This document shows positions 25,500-33,317 of a stretch of DNA of 33,317 nt, piece after piece. How positions within the stretch are numbered: the first letter of the stretch is position 1; every line of letters starts with the position of its first letter. The stretch comes from Rhodospirillales bacterium (GTDB lineage Bacteria; Pseudomonadota; Alphaproteobacteria; Acetobacterales; Acetobacteraceae). The stretch spans positions 1-33,317 of the forward strand of contig CANFKS010000044.1 of the NCBI GenBank assembly GCA_947447625.1. The letters run 5' to 3'. Under the pieces are notes generated by a model. It made no database searches. It was given only the letters and a program-made list of their open reading frames with translations, and was not told the DNA's origin. The translations under genes and the position numbers were made by a program.

Positions 25500-28229
25500 A
25501 TGTTCGCCAGACTTGCCCGCATGATTTTTGGCACCAGCAATGACCGCGCGCTGAAGGGTTATCAGCGGCGTGTGCCGCAGATCAACGCACTCGAACCCGA
25601 GATGCAGGCGCTGTCGGACGCGGCGCTGCAGGGCAAGACGGCAGAGTTCAGGGCGCGCCTCGATCAGGGCGCGACGCTGGACAGCCTGTTGCCCGAGGCG
25701 TTCGCGGTGGTGCGCGAGGCCAGCATGCGGGTGCTGGGGATGCGCCATTTCGATGTGCAGTTGATCGGCGGCATGGTGCTGCATGACGGCAAGATCGCCG
25801 AGATGAAGACCGGCGAGGGCAAGACGCTGGTGGCGACGCTGGCGGTGTATCTCAATGCGCTGGCCGGCAAGGGCGTGCATCTCGTCACGGTGAACGATTA
25901 TTTGGCGCAGCGCGACGCGGAGTGGATGGGGCTGCTTTATGGCTGGCTCGGGCTCAGCACCGGCGTGATTGTCCATGGGCTGATGGAGGAGGAGCGTCGG
26001 CAGGCCTATGCCGCCGATATCACCTACGGCACCAACAACGAATTCGGCTTCGACTATCTGCGCGACAATATGAAGTTCCGCCTGGAAGACATGGTCCAGC
26101 GCGACTTCTTTTTCGGCATCGTGGACGAGGTGGACAGCATCCTGATCGACGAGGCGCGCACGCCGCTGATCATCTCGGGGCCGGCGGAGGATTCGTCGGA
26201 CCTGTATCGCAGCGTCAACGCCGTCGTGCGGGATCTCGTGATGGTGGTGGAGAATTACGAGAAGGACGAGAAGGCACGCACCGCCGTGCTGACCGAAGAC
26301 GGCGTCGAGACTGTCGAACAGATGTTGCGGGTGGCGGGGATCATCACCGAGGGCAATCTCTACGATATCGCCAATGTGTCGGTGGTGCATCACGTGCAGC
26401 AGAGCCTGCGGGCGCATGCGTTGTTCCAGCGCGATGTGGATTACATCGTGCGCGACGACAAGGTGATCATCATCGACGAATTCACCGGGCGGATGATGGA
26501 GGGGCGGCGCTATTCGGAGGGGTTGCACCAGGCGCTGGAGGCGAAAGAGGGCGTGACGGTGCAGCCGGAGAACCAGACGCTGGCCTCGATCACGTTCCAG
26601 AATTACTTCCGGCTGTATCCGAAGCTCGCTGGCATGACCGGCACGGCGCTGACCGAAGCGGATGAGTTTGCGGAGATCTACAAGCTCGAAGTGGTTGATA
26701 TCCCCACCAATGTGACGGTGATCCGGCAGGACGGGGATGACGAGGTGTATCGCACGGCAGCCGAGAAATACGAGGCGGTGGCGGCGCTGATCGCCGAGGC
26801 GCGCGAGCGCGGGCAGCCTGTGCTGGTGGGCACGACGAGCATCGAGAAATCGGAGACGCTCAGCGAAATCCTGAAGAAAAAGAAAGTGCCGCACGCAGTG
26901 CTGAATGCGCGCTTCCATGAGCAGGAGGCGCTGATCGTGAGCCAGGCCGGTGCGCCGGGGGCGATCACGATCGCGACCAACATGGCCGGCCGCGGCACCG
27001 ACATCAAGCTGGGCGGCAATATCGAAATGCGGCTCAGGCTCGAACTGGGCACCATCGCCGACGAGGGCGAGCGCGCGGCGCGGGCGGCGGCGATCCGCGC
27101 CGAGGTTGAGAGCAACCACGGCAAGGTGAAGGCAGCCGGGGGGCTGATGATGATCGGCACCGAGCGGCATGAGAGCCGGCGGATCGACAACCAGCTGCGC
27201 GGCCGGGCGGGACGGCAGGGCGATCCGGGGGCGTCGCGCTTCTTCCTGTCGCTCGAAGACGATCTGATGCGGATTTTCGGGTCGGACCGGATGGGGGGCA
27301 TGTTGACGCGGCTTGGCCTCAAGGACGGCGAGGCGATCACCCATCCGTGGATCAACAAGGCGCTGGAGAAGGCGCAGAAGAAGGTCGAGGCGCGGAACTT
27401 CGATACGCGCAAGAACGTGCTGAAATACGACGATGTGATGAACGACCAGCGCCGCGAGGTGTACGCCCAGCGCAAGGAGTTCATGAAGGCACCGGATGTG
27501 GCCGCGATGGTGGCGGACATGCGCAGCGAGCTGGTCGACGAGATGGTGTCGCGCCATATCCCCGAGAAGGCCTATGCCGAGCAGTGGGAGACGGCGGAAC
27601 TGGCGGACGAGGTGGCGCGCATTCTCAACCTCGATCTGCCGATCGTGGAGTGGGCGCGCGAGGAGGGCATCGACGAGGCCCATCTGCGCGAGCGCATCAT
27701 GAAGGCGGCGGACGCGCATATGGCAGCCAAAGCGGCAAATTTCGGGCCGGAGTTGATGCGCTACATCGAGAAAAGCGTGCTGATCCAGTTGTTTGACCAG
27801 GTGTGGAAGGAGCATCTGCTGGCGCTGGATCATTTGCGCCAGGGCATCATGCTGCGCGCCTATGGGCAGCGCGATCCGCTCAACGAATACAAGACCGAAG
27901 CCTTCGCAATGTTCAACAGCATGTTGGACGAGATGAAGGAGCGGGTGACGATCATGCTGTGCCGGGCGGAAATCGCGCCGGAACCGCAGCAGGAGCCGTC
28001 ACCGTTCAGCATCACCGAGAGCCATCCCGATCCCGGGAGCCCGGTGCCGCCGGGCGAGACGAACTACGGGATGGCCTCGACGGACGAGATGTTCGACAGC
28101 ACTGCGGGGCTGCGCGGGGCGGAGGTGGATCCGAACGACCCGGAGACGTGGCGCAATGTCGGGCGCAATGCGGCGTGCCCGTGCGGGTCGGGGAGAAAAT
28201 TCAAGCACTGTCATGGGCGTATGATCTAG
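25500..28229 (+). CDS. secA: Preprotein translocase ATPase SecA
   Basis: The 909-residue motor of the Sec pathway pushes unfolded preproteins through SecYEG at the inner membrane. Motifs in order are Walker A MKTGEGKT (~101-108), [14 protein letters not shown], the DEAD-box-like [47 protein letters not shown] (split here only for description), and the scaffold and helical wing domain. The C-terminal zinc site [13 protein letters not shown], which binds SecB and phospholipid, is complete. GGAAGG lies 6 bases before the ATG. The TAG stop is the first triplet of repeat R5. The frame is open far upstream, but that part is antisense to argJ and ppiC and is not coding. Confidence 0.98.
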   Translation: MFARLARMIFGTSNDRALKGYQRRVPQINALEPEMQALSDAALQGKTAEFRARLDQGATLDSLLPEAFAVVREASMRVLGMRHFDVQLIGGMVLHDGKIAEMKTGEGKTLVATLAVYLNALAGKGVHLVTVNDYLAQRDAEWMGLLYGWLGLSTGVIVHGLMEEERRQAYAADITYGTNNEFGFDYLRDNMKFRLEDMVQRDFFFGIVDEVDSILIDEARTPLIISGPAEDSSDLYRSVNAVVRDLVMVVENYEKDEKARTAVLTEDGVETVEQMLRVAGIITEGNLYDIANVSVVHHVQQSLRAHALFQRDVDYIVRDDKVIIIDEFTGRMMEGRRYSEGLHQALEAKEGVTVQPENQTLASITFQNYFRLYPKLAGMTGTALTEADEFAEIYKLEVVDIPTNVTVIRQDGDDEVYRTAAEKYEAVAALIAEARERGQPVLVGTTSIEKSETLSEILKKKKVPHAVLNARFHEQEALIVSQAGAPGAITIATNMAGRGTDIKLGGNIEMRLRLELGTIADEGERAARAAAIRAEVESNHGKVKAAGGLMMIGTERHESRRIDNQLRGRAGRQGDPGASRFFLSLEDDLMRIFGSDRMGGMLTRLGLKDGEAITHPWINKALEKAQKKVEARNFDTRKNVLKYDDVMNDQRREVYAQRKEFMKAPDVAAMVADMRSELVDEMVSRHIPEKAYAEQWETAELADEVARILNLDLPIVEWAREEGIDEAHLRERIMKAADAHMAAKAANFGPELMRYIEKSVLIQLFDQVWKEHLLALDHLRQGIMLRAYGQRDPLNEYKTEAFAMFNSMLDEMKERVTIMLCRAEIAPEPQQEPSPFSITESHPDPGSPVPPGETNYGMASTDEMFDSTAGLRGAEVDPNDPETWRNVGRNAACPCGSGRKFKHCHGRMI

Positions 28230-28300
28230 AGCGTGATGATTTTTTGGCGGAATCGCCAAAAAACCTGAACCAGGCGATCAAACAAAGCGTTAGAGCGGGG
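28227..28300 (+). repeat. Palindromic repeat R5 (core hairpin plus linker)
   Basis: This copy has the longest core stem: ten perfect pairs, TTTTTTGGCG and CGCCAAAAAA, around GAAT. The linker GATCAAACAAAGCG and TTAGAGCGGGG follow, but the long hairpin is missing. The first triplet TAG ends secA. It fills the space between secA and the convergent PaaK-like gene and could act as a two-way transcription stop. Confidence 0.85.
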
Positions 28301-28302
28301 CT

Positions 28303-29694
28303 TCAGTCGGGCTGCTGCGGCAGTTCCGATCTGACGGGGCGGAGTTTGCCTGCCGCGGTGCGCGGGATGCGGTCGCAGTAGGACAGGTCGATCTCGAAGC
28401 CGGTGCCGACGTCCTTAGCCATGATGGCACGGACCTGGCTGATCTCGTCGTCGGTCAGCGGACGGGCGATGGCAAGCAGGACATCGATGCGGTGCAGGCT
28501 GCGCTGAATGACTTGGTATTCCTTCACCGCCCTGATTTTCGACAGGGCATAATGATCGAAAAAGAACCGGCGGCGGCGGCCGTCGGGGCGGGTGAGATGG
28601 TCGATCGTTCGCCCGAGGATGCGCTTGAGGAGCGGCAGTCCGCGGCCGCAGGAGCAGGCTTCGGCGCATTCGGCGTCATCGCCGATTTCGTAGCGCAGCA
28701 GGGGGGTGGCGAAATTGTGTAGGGGCGTGACGACCACGCGGCCGCATGCGCCGGGGGGCACGGGGTTTGAGTCCGCATCCAGGATTTCGACGAGGCACGT
28801 TTCCGACTGGACGTGGAGCGCCGTGGAGGTAGGGCATTGCAGGGCGATGTAGCCGGTTTCTGCGGTGCTGTAATTGCTGACGATGCGCACGCCGAGCGTG
28901 TCCTGACAGAGCTGGCGCAGGGCATCATCGACGGTTTCGCTGCGTGTCCAGACCGCGCGCAGGCCGGGGAAGGCGATCCCGCGGTTCCGGCAGTGCCAAA
29001 GAATCAGACGCAACGTGGACGGGAGCGTGTAGATGTAGCTGGGGGCATGTTTGAGGATGAAATCGACATGTGTTTCAGCAGGGTGGTTCAGATCGATCAT
29101 GTGGAGCGGGCCGGTTGTCCAGATCTGGCTCTGGATTCCGCCCCATTGCGGCACGCTCACGCCGTCGCGGGTGGAGCCGGCCAGTCGCTCGGCCTCTGAC
29201 ATCGAGCGGGGCAGACCCGCGATCACGACGAGCGCGCCGGTGCGATCTTCGCGGTGCCACAGTTCCTCGCGGATGTGGATTGCCTCCCACATCAGGTTGG
29301 CGAATTCGGATTTGTGGATGCGCACGGGGACGCCGGTCGAGCCGCCGGAAGCGATTTCGCCGATGCGCCCGTGCGATGGCGGGAGCACAGCGGGGTTGAG
29401 TGCGTCGCCCGCGTCCTGCACGTCATGGCGCGTGAGGGTGGGGATGCGGGACCAGGCTTGCCAGGTGAGCGGCGCACCAGGTTCGAGGCCGGCGGCGCGG
29501 AGACGGTCGGCATAGAACGGGACGGCGCGTGTGGCGAAATTCACGAGCGCGGCGAGTTGGCGGAGTTGTTCGGCACGCAAACGCTCGGCATCCCACCACT
29601 GGCTTTGGCCGAGGTGATGCTGCAGAGCCATCAGCGTGGCGGGGCGGCCGGTGAGGATGGGCGGGAAGATGTTTGAACCGATCGAAGATCGCAC
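28303..29694 (-). CDS. Phenylacetate-CoA ligase (PaaK/CapK)-like adenylating enzyme
   Basis: The 463-residue protein belongs to the PaaK/CapK branch of adenylate-forming enzymes. The phosphate loop is SGGSTGVP (116-123). NYSTAETGYIA and RYEIGDDAE (about residues 345-353) match the adenine-binding and ribose-binding motifs, and the CSCGRGLP cluster is typical of this branch. A C-terminal domain with the expected lysine in TAAGKLRPV closes the chain. It activates a carboxylic acid as an acyl adenylate; whether the acceptor is CoA or a sugar/polymer is not evident. The start is GTG at 29694, with AGGAG 8 bases upstream. It diverges from an SDR gene. The stop is three bases from repeat R5. Confidence 0.85.
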   Translation of the reverse strand: MRSSIGSNIFPPILTGRPATLMALQHHLGQSQWWDAERLRAEQLRQLAALVNFATRAVPFYADRLRAAGLEPGAPLTWQAWSRIPTLTRHDVQDAGDALNPAVLPPSHGRIGEIASGGSTGVPVRIHKSEFANLMWEAIHIREELWHREDRTGALVVIAGLPRSMSEAERLAGSTRDGVSVPQWGGIQSQIWTTGPLHMIDLNHPAETHVDFILKHAPSYIYTLPSTLRLILWHCRNRGIAFPGLRAVWTRSETVDDALRQLCQDTLGVRIVSNYSTAETGYIALQCPTSTALHVQSETCLVEILDADSNPVPPGACGRVVVTPLHNFATPLLRYEIGDDAECAEACSCGRGLPLLKRILGRTIDHLTRPDGRRRRFFFDHYALSKIRAVKEYQVIQRSLHRIDVLLAIARPLTDDEISQVRAIMAKDVGTGFEIDLSYCDRIPRTAAGKLRPVRSELPQQPD

Positions 29695-29754
29695 GGGGTT
29701 GCTCCTGGTCGGCCGATGCGCGAGGCACTGCGATCAGCGCGACTGAGTTCTGAT

Positions 29755-29768
29755 ATTCCAGATGGAAT
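29755..29768. promoter_or_regulatory. Small palindrome between divergent genes, possible operator
   Basis: ATTCCA-GA-TGGAAT is a perfect 6-base inverted repeat in the 175-base region between the PaaK-like gene and the SDR gene, within the only AT-rich part of that region. Minus-strand boxes TTGCGT and TATCAG flank it with a 16-base spacing, so a regulator bound there could control the PaaK-like gene. This is a weak prediction. Confidence 0.3.
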
Positions 29769-29869
29769 TGCACGCAAATATTTTTACCGATTGCCTGGTG
29801 GAGCCGCTCCGGTTGCCATCCACCGCCGCGCCGGCCGATGATCCGGCGATAGGGATCGGAGGCTCGCAC

Positions 29870-30631
29870 GTGACGGCTGGTGTTTTCATTGTTACCGGTG
29901 CGACCCATGGGATTGGGCGCGCTTGTGTCGTTTTGTTGTCGCGCCAGGGCCATCGCGTGCTGGCGACCGGGCGGGATGTGGCGGCGGGGGCGGCGCTCGC
30001 GGTACTGCCGGGGGTGGTGTTCGAGCCGGGCGATGTGGCGGTGCCGGCCGATATCGAGCGGGTGGTCGCGCGCGGGTTGGCGCTGGGCGAGGGGCGGCTG
30101 GCGGGGCTGGTGAACAACGCCGGCATGTCGCGCCGGGTGGCGTTCATGGAGGCCCAGGTGGCCGACTGGGACCAGGTGCTGGATGTGAACGCCCGCAGCG
30201 CGTTTCTGTTCACGCGCCACGCGATGCAGGGGCTGCTGGCAGCGCGGGGGGCGGTGGTGAATGTGTCCTCCATCGCGGGCAAGGTCGGCGAGGAGGGCTT
30301 GGCGCTCTATTGCGCCTCCAAGGCCGCGCTGCTCGGCATGACGCAGGCGCTGGCGCTTGAATTCGGGGCCGATGTCCGGTTCAACGCGGTGTGTCCCGGG
30401 CAGATCGCGACGCGGATGATGAGCAGCATCATGGGGCAGGACGAGGCGCGGCGACGGCTCGAACTGCGGATCCCGGCGGGGCGGTTCGGCACGCCGGAGG
30501 AGGTGGCGGACGTGATCGCCTGGCTGCTGTCGCCGGCGGCCAGCTACGTCAATGGCGCGATCATCACCGTCGATGGTGGCGAAATCGCGGGGCTGCGGAC
30601 ACCGCGCGACGTGCCGCGGGACCAGGCCTGA
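29870..30631 (+). CDS. Short-chain dehydrogenase/reductase (classical SDR)
   Basis: The 253-residue NAD(P)-dependent oxidoreductase has TGATHGIG (9-16) for cofactor binding, NNAG (82-85), and the catalytic triad Ser134, Tyr147 and Lys151 (YCASK). It also has the CPGQIATRM loop and the C-terminal ITVDGGE. A family-length protein results from GTG at 29870, where GGAGG lies 7 bases upstream; an ATG at 29762 would add a tail with no SDR similarity. Arg35, after the second strand (ATGRD), suggests NADP preference. The substrate is unknown. It faces away from the PaaK-like gene and may share its regulator. Confidence 0.9.
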   Translation: MTAGVFIVTGATHGIGRACVVLLSRQGHRVLATGRDVAAGAALAVLPGVVFEPGDVAVPADIERVVARGLALGEGRLAGLVNNAGMSRRVAFMEAQVADWDQVLDVNARSAFLFTRHAMQGLLAARGAVVNVSSIAGKVGEEGLALYCASKAALLGMTQALALEFGADVRFNAVCPGQIATRMMSSIMGQDEARRRLELRIPAGRFGTPEEVADVIAWLLSPAASYVNGAIITVDGGEIAGLRTPRDVPRDQA

Positions 30632-30723
30632 CCGCGGCTTTGCAGGGTAGAGTATGGCTGCCCGGCATTTGCTGCGATGCACAAAGTGTGGCGCGAGAGA
30701 CGCAATCGGCTTAAGCCGCGCGG

Positions 30724-32478
30724 ATGACCTTCCCCTTAGTCCATCCCGCGCTCGATGCAGCGCTGGTCGCCCGCTCCTATTTCGAACCGACCGCCGTGCA
30801 ATCGGCGGTATTGCAGCCCGAAGCGGAGGGGCGTGACCTGCTGGTCTCCGCGCGCACCGGGTCGGGCAAGACCGTGGCCTTCGGGCTGGCGGCGGCGGCC
30901 ACGCTGATGCCCGATGGCGCATTGCCGCTGCCGGGTGCGCCGATCGCGCTGGTGATCGCGCCGACCCGGGAGTTGGCGCTCCAGGTGCATGCGGAGCTGG
31001 CATGGCTTTACGCCGGGGCGTGGATCGCGTCCTGTGTGGGTGGGATGGATATCAGGCGCGAGGCGCGGGCGCTGTTTCATGGCTGTCATATCGTGGTGGG
31101 CACGCCGGGGCGGCTCGGCGATCATCTGCGGCGCGAGAACCTCAATCTTTCCGCGCTCAAGGTCGTGGTGCTCGACGAAGCGGACGAGATGCTCGATCTC
31201 GGTTTCCAGGAGGAGTTGGAATTCCTGCTCCAGGCGACCCCCGCGGAGCGGCGGACGTTGATGTTCTCGGCGACGATTCCGCATGACATCGTGAATCTGG
31301 CGCGGAAATATCAGCGCGATGCGCTGCGCATCGACACGATCGACCGTTCCGTGCCGCATGACGACATCGAATACCGCGCCATGGTGGTGGGCGGGCATGA
31401 GGTTGAGTCGGCGCTGATCAATATTTTGCGCTGGTATGAAGCGCCGGGCGCGCTGGTGTTCTGCGCCACCCGGGATGCGACGCGCCGGCTGCATCTGGCG
31501 CTGGTGCAGCGTGGTTTCTCGGCGGTGATGCTGTCGGGCGAATTGAGCCAGCATGAGCGGACTTCTGCGCTCGATGCGCTGCGCTCCGGCCGGGCGCGGG
31601 TGGGTGTGTGCACCGATGTGGCGGCGCGTGGCATCGATCTGCCGTCGCTTGATCTGGTGGTGCATGCGGATCTGCCGACCAATCCCGAGACCCTGCTGCA
31701 TCGCAGCGGGCGGACCGGGCGGGCCGGGCGCAAGGGCGTGTCGGTGTTGATCGTGCCGCATTCCAAGCGGCGGCGGGGCGAACAGATCACCAACGCGGCG
31801 CGGGTGCGGGCCACCTGGTCCAATGCGCCGAGCGTGGAGGAGATCCAGGGCCGCGATCGCGAGCGCCTGCTGACGGACCCGATGCTGGAAGTGCCGGAGG
31901 GGCAGGAGCGCGCGGACGCCGAGGCGCTGCTTGCCGGACACGATGCGGTGACGTTGGCGGCGGCGCTGCTGCGGCTCTATCGGCGCGGGTTGCCGACGCC
32001 GGAGTTCGTCGGGCAAAATTTCCTGCCGGCGTCTGCGCCTTCCGATGTGCCGCGGGTGCGGCCGGAACGCAACCAATCGCGGTTCAACGAACCGCCGGGC
32101 GAGGTGTCGGGCGGGCGGGCAGACGAGCAGGGCAGAGATTTCGTGCAGTTCCGCATCTCGGTCGGCCGCAACAACCGGGCTGATCCGAAATGGCTGATCC
32201 CGCTGCTGTGCCGGGTTGGCGGGGTGACGAAACAGGATATCGGCTCGATCCGGGTGTTCGATACCGACACGCGGTTCGAAATCCGCCGCGAGATGAGCGA
32301 GGGGTTTGCCGCGGCGATTGCCGAACTGCCGGCGAATGAGCCGCGGATCAGCCATGCCGGCGACGGCCCGATGCCGGCGCGGCAGTTTCGGCCGAAGCCG
32401 GGTGGGTTCAAGCCGGATGGGTTCAAGCCGGGCGGGTTCAAGCCGGGCGGGGCGCGAAAGTTCAAACCCCGGGATTAG
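30724..32478 (+). CDS. DEAD-box RNA helicase with DbpA-type RNA-binding domain
   Basis: The 584-residue ATP-dependent helicase has motifs ARTGSGKT (43-50), APTRELA (79-85), DEAD (151-154), SAT (182-184), and HRSGRTGRAGR (326-336) in the second RecA lobe. A DbpA/CsdA-like RNA-binding domain follows (~478-540). The tail holds three five-residue repeats of the GGFKP type (32401-32445) before a basic end. It probably remodels ribosomal or structured mRNA in the cytosol. The start ATG has no clear ribosome binding site. The stop codon TAG straddles the insertion point of the IS: its TA is the element's terminal dinucleotide and its G the next base. The natural end may therefore have been altered. 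Confidence 0.93.
   Translation: MTFPLVHPALDAALVARSYFEPTAVQSAVLQPEAEGRDLLVSARTGSGKTVAFGLAAAATLMPDGALPLPGAPIALVIAPTRELALQVHAELAWLYAGAWIASCVGGMDIRREARALFHGCHIVVGTPGRLGDHLRRENLNLSALKVVVLDEADEMLDLGFQEELEFLLQATPAERRTLMFSATIPHDIVNLARKYQRDALRIDTIDRSVPHDDIEYRAMVVGGHEVESALINILRWYEAPGALVFCATRDATRRLHLALVQRGFSAVMLSGELSQHERTSALDALRSGRARVGVCTDVAARGIDLPSLDLVVHADLPTNPETLLHRSGRTGRAGRKGVSVLIVPHSKRRRGEQITNAARVRATWSNAPSVEEIQGRDRERLLTDPMLEVPEGQERADAEALLAGHDAVTLAAALLRLYRRGLPTPEFVGQNFLPASAPSDVPRVRPERNQSRFNEPPGEVSGGRADEQGRDFVQFRISVGRNNRADPKWLIPLLCRVGGVTKQDIGSIRVFDTDTRFEIRREMSEGFAAAIAELPANEPRISHAGDGPMPARQFRPKPGGFKPDGFKPGGFKPGGARKFKPRD
32401..32445 (+). repeat. Three 15-bp tandem repeats in the helicase tail
   Basis: Three in-frame units of the form GGN-GGG-TTC-AAG-CCG (the middle unit begins GAT) encode Gly/Asp-Gly-Phe-Lys-Pro. 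Such basic low-complexity tails aid RNA binding in helicases, and the copy number is prone to change by slippage. Confidence 0.85.
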
Positions 32479-32546
32479 AGCGCGTTGACATTAGGGATTC
32501 CGGCTCGGGCTGAAATCTGCTTCAAGCTCCTTTTGGGGAGCGTGGA

Positions 32547-32921
32547 ATGGGATCGGTTCGTCTGATTTTGCAGGACCACCAATGGGAGCGGATCCGCCCG
32601 CACTTGCCTGGGAAGCCCGGCGACCGCGGCCGCACCGGCGTGGACAACCGTCTCTTCGTCGAGGCGGTCCTATGGCTTGCGAGAACGGGGGTGCCGTGGC
32701 GCGACCTGCCGGAGAGTTTCGGCAATTGGAACAGCATCTTCGTCCGATTTTCGCGATGGTCCAAGGATGGTGTCTGGGACCGCCTGTTCGCCGCGATGGC
32801 TGACGAGCCTGACTTCGAATATATCATGATCGACTCCACTATTGTCCGGGCGCATCAACATGCGGCCGGTAAAAAGGGGGGTCTGAAGCTCGCGCGATCG
32901 GCCGCTCGAGAGGCGGATTGA
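32547..32921 (+). CDS. IS5-family transposase, first frame (orfA)
   Basis: The 124-residue frame holds the N-terminal helix-turn-helix part (about residues 15-90) and the first catalytic aspartate in MIDSTIVRAHQHA. A GGGGAG site precedes the ATG. The run AAAAAGGGGGG (32871-32881) lies near the end. Slipping back one base there would continue the chain as AIGRSRGG, the usual IS427-type sequence, and then into the second frame. Without slippage the chain ends after READ. Confidence 0.92.
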   Translation: MGSVRLILQDHQWERIRPHLPGKPGDRGRTGVDNRLFVEAVLWLARTGVPWRDLPESFGNWNSIFVRFSRWSKDGVWDRLFAAMADEPDFEYIMIDSTIVRAHQHAAGKKGGLKLARSAAREAD

Positions 32922-33301
32922 CGACGAAAATCCATGCTGTTGTCGACGCCTTGGGCAACCCGTTGCGCTTCATTCTGACGCCTGGACAGGCAAGCGACTT
33001 CACGCAAGCCGAAGCCCTGATCGACGATCTGCCTGCCGAGCATGTCCTAGGCGACAAGGGTTATGACTCAAAGGCACTCCGCGACGCCATCACCGAACAG
33101 GGAGCGGAGGCTGTGATACCACCAAGAAGCACCTCCCCACAGGTCCCGTGCGACTTCGCGCTCTACTGCGAGCGGAACCTCATCGAGCGTTTCTTCCTGA
33201 AGATCAAGCACTTCAGGCGCATCGCAACACGCTACGAGCAGACATCTCGTGCATTTCTGTCCATGCTATACCTCGTCGGCACGTTCATCTGGATACGCTA
33301 A
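32918..33301 (+). CDS. IS5-family transposase, second frame (orfB)
   Basis: This frame carries the rest of the DDE catalytic domain: the second aspartate in LGDKGYDS, and the glutamate in CERNLIERFFLKIKHFRR with the conserved Arg and Lys after it. It is read as a fusion with the first frame by a -1 shift at the A5G6 run, 37 bases before its own start. Its stop TAA overlaps the right inverted repeat by one base. Both frames look undamaged, so this copy may be active. Confidence 0.9.
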   Translation: MTTKIHAVVDALGNPLRFILTPGQASDFTQAEALIDDLPAEHVLGDKGYDSKALRDAITEQGAEAVIPPRSTSPQVPCDFALYCERNLIERFFLKIKHFRRIATRYEQTSRAFLSMLYLVGTFIWIR

Positions 33302-33317
33302 ATGTCAACGCGCTCTA

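Larger units (their letters stand above)
32476..33317 (+). mobile_element. Complete IS5-family (IS427-group-like) insertion sequence
   Basis: The 842-bp element is bounded by perfect 17-base inverted repeats: TAGAGCGCGTTGACATT at 32476-32492 and its complement at 33301-33317. If the outer TA is the duplicated target, the element proper begins GAGCG. It carries one transposase split in two frames joined by a slippery run, as in the IS427 group. It lies directly behind the helicase gene, and the window ends exactly at its right end. Confidence 0.95.

Noticed and set aside
25389-27833. 814-codon open frame antisense to secA
   Set aside because: High GC content keeps antisense frames open; its composition is His/Arg-rich with no recognisable domain, while secA on the other strand is certain.
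28237-28262. Repeat core read as an ordinary Rho-independent terminator
   Set aside because: The T and A runs are part of the stem itself and no T run follows the hairpin on either strand, so a standard terminator call is not justified, although some termination effect is possible.
1-33317. Composite transposon formed by the two IS copies
   Set aside because: The interior contains core genes such as secA and cobST and is 32 kb long, so it is not a plausible mobile cargo; independent insertions or inversion are more likely.

Overview
The window looks like a chromosomal stretch from a very GC-rich alphaproteobacterium, most likely of the Rhodospirillales/Acetobacteraceae type. The reasons are the divergent bolA / dnaJ-like-cobS-cobT arrangement, the divergent ppiC-argJ / secA arrangement, a hopanoid transporter (HpnN), and a trace of a PEP-CTERM protein. 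The genus is inference. No tRNA, rRNA, CRISPR array, phage or plasmid gene was seen. No gene-free stretch exceeds about 300 bases.

Layout. 1-147 is the end of an IS5-family element pointing out of the window; a complete 842-bp copy in the opposite orientation closes the window at 32476-33317. 186-8311 holds a metallo-beta-lactamase-fold protein diverging from a RidA-like gene, a type II dehydroquinase-like gene, a DMT exporter, a fused HyuA-HyuB hydantoinase/oxoprolinase and 4-hydroxybenzoate hydroxylase (pobA). 8312-9976 holds a palindromic repeat, a decayed PEP-CTERM gene and a MetE-core enzyme. 9977-16125 holds hpnN, an orphan branched-chain-type binding protein, and a translationally coupled M20 deacylase / aspartoacylase-like pair. 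16232-20232 is cobT, cobS and a J-domain gene, diverging from bolA. 20279-23145 holds a ribbon-helix-helix gene, a DUF2889-type gene, a CinA-type molybdopterin-binding protein and a GNAT-NUDIX fusion. The last of these is in an operon with argJ and ppiC, which diverge from secA. 28303-32478 holds a PaaK-like adenylating enzyme diverging from an SDR, then a DEAD-box RNA helicase.

Most of the right two thirds is core housekeeping: secretion, arginine synthesis, corrinoid chelatase ATPases, hopanoid transport and RNA helicase. The left 8 kb is accessory metabolism. There, three neighbouring enzyme-fold genes (metallo-beta-lactamase fold, RidA and AroQ) each carry substitutions at the family's signature catalytic positions. 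They sit beside a fused ATP-dependent hydantoinase/oxoprolinase and an exporter, and this is the best candidate for an undescribed pathway.

Two features cut across genes. Five copies of a modular palindromic repeat (ends TAGAGC/GCTCTA, core GGCG-GAAT-CGCC) lie between genes; three of them supply the TAG stop codon of an adjacent gene (secA, cobT, GNAT-NUDIX), and one shows a compensatory base-pair change. The plus strand is also C-rich on the left and G-rich on the right whichever strand is coding, with the switch at about 8.3-9.9 kb. That suggests an inversion boundary or other rearrangement.
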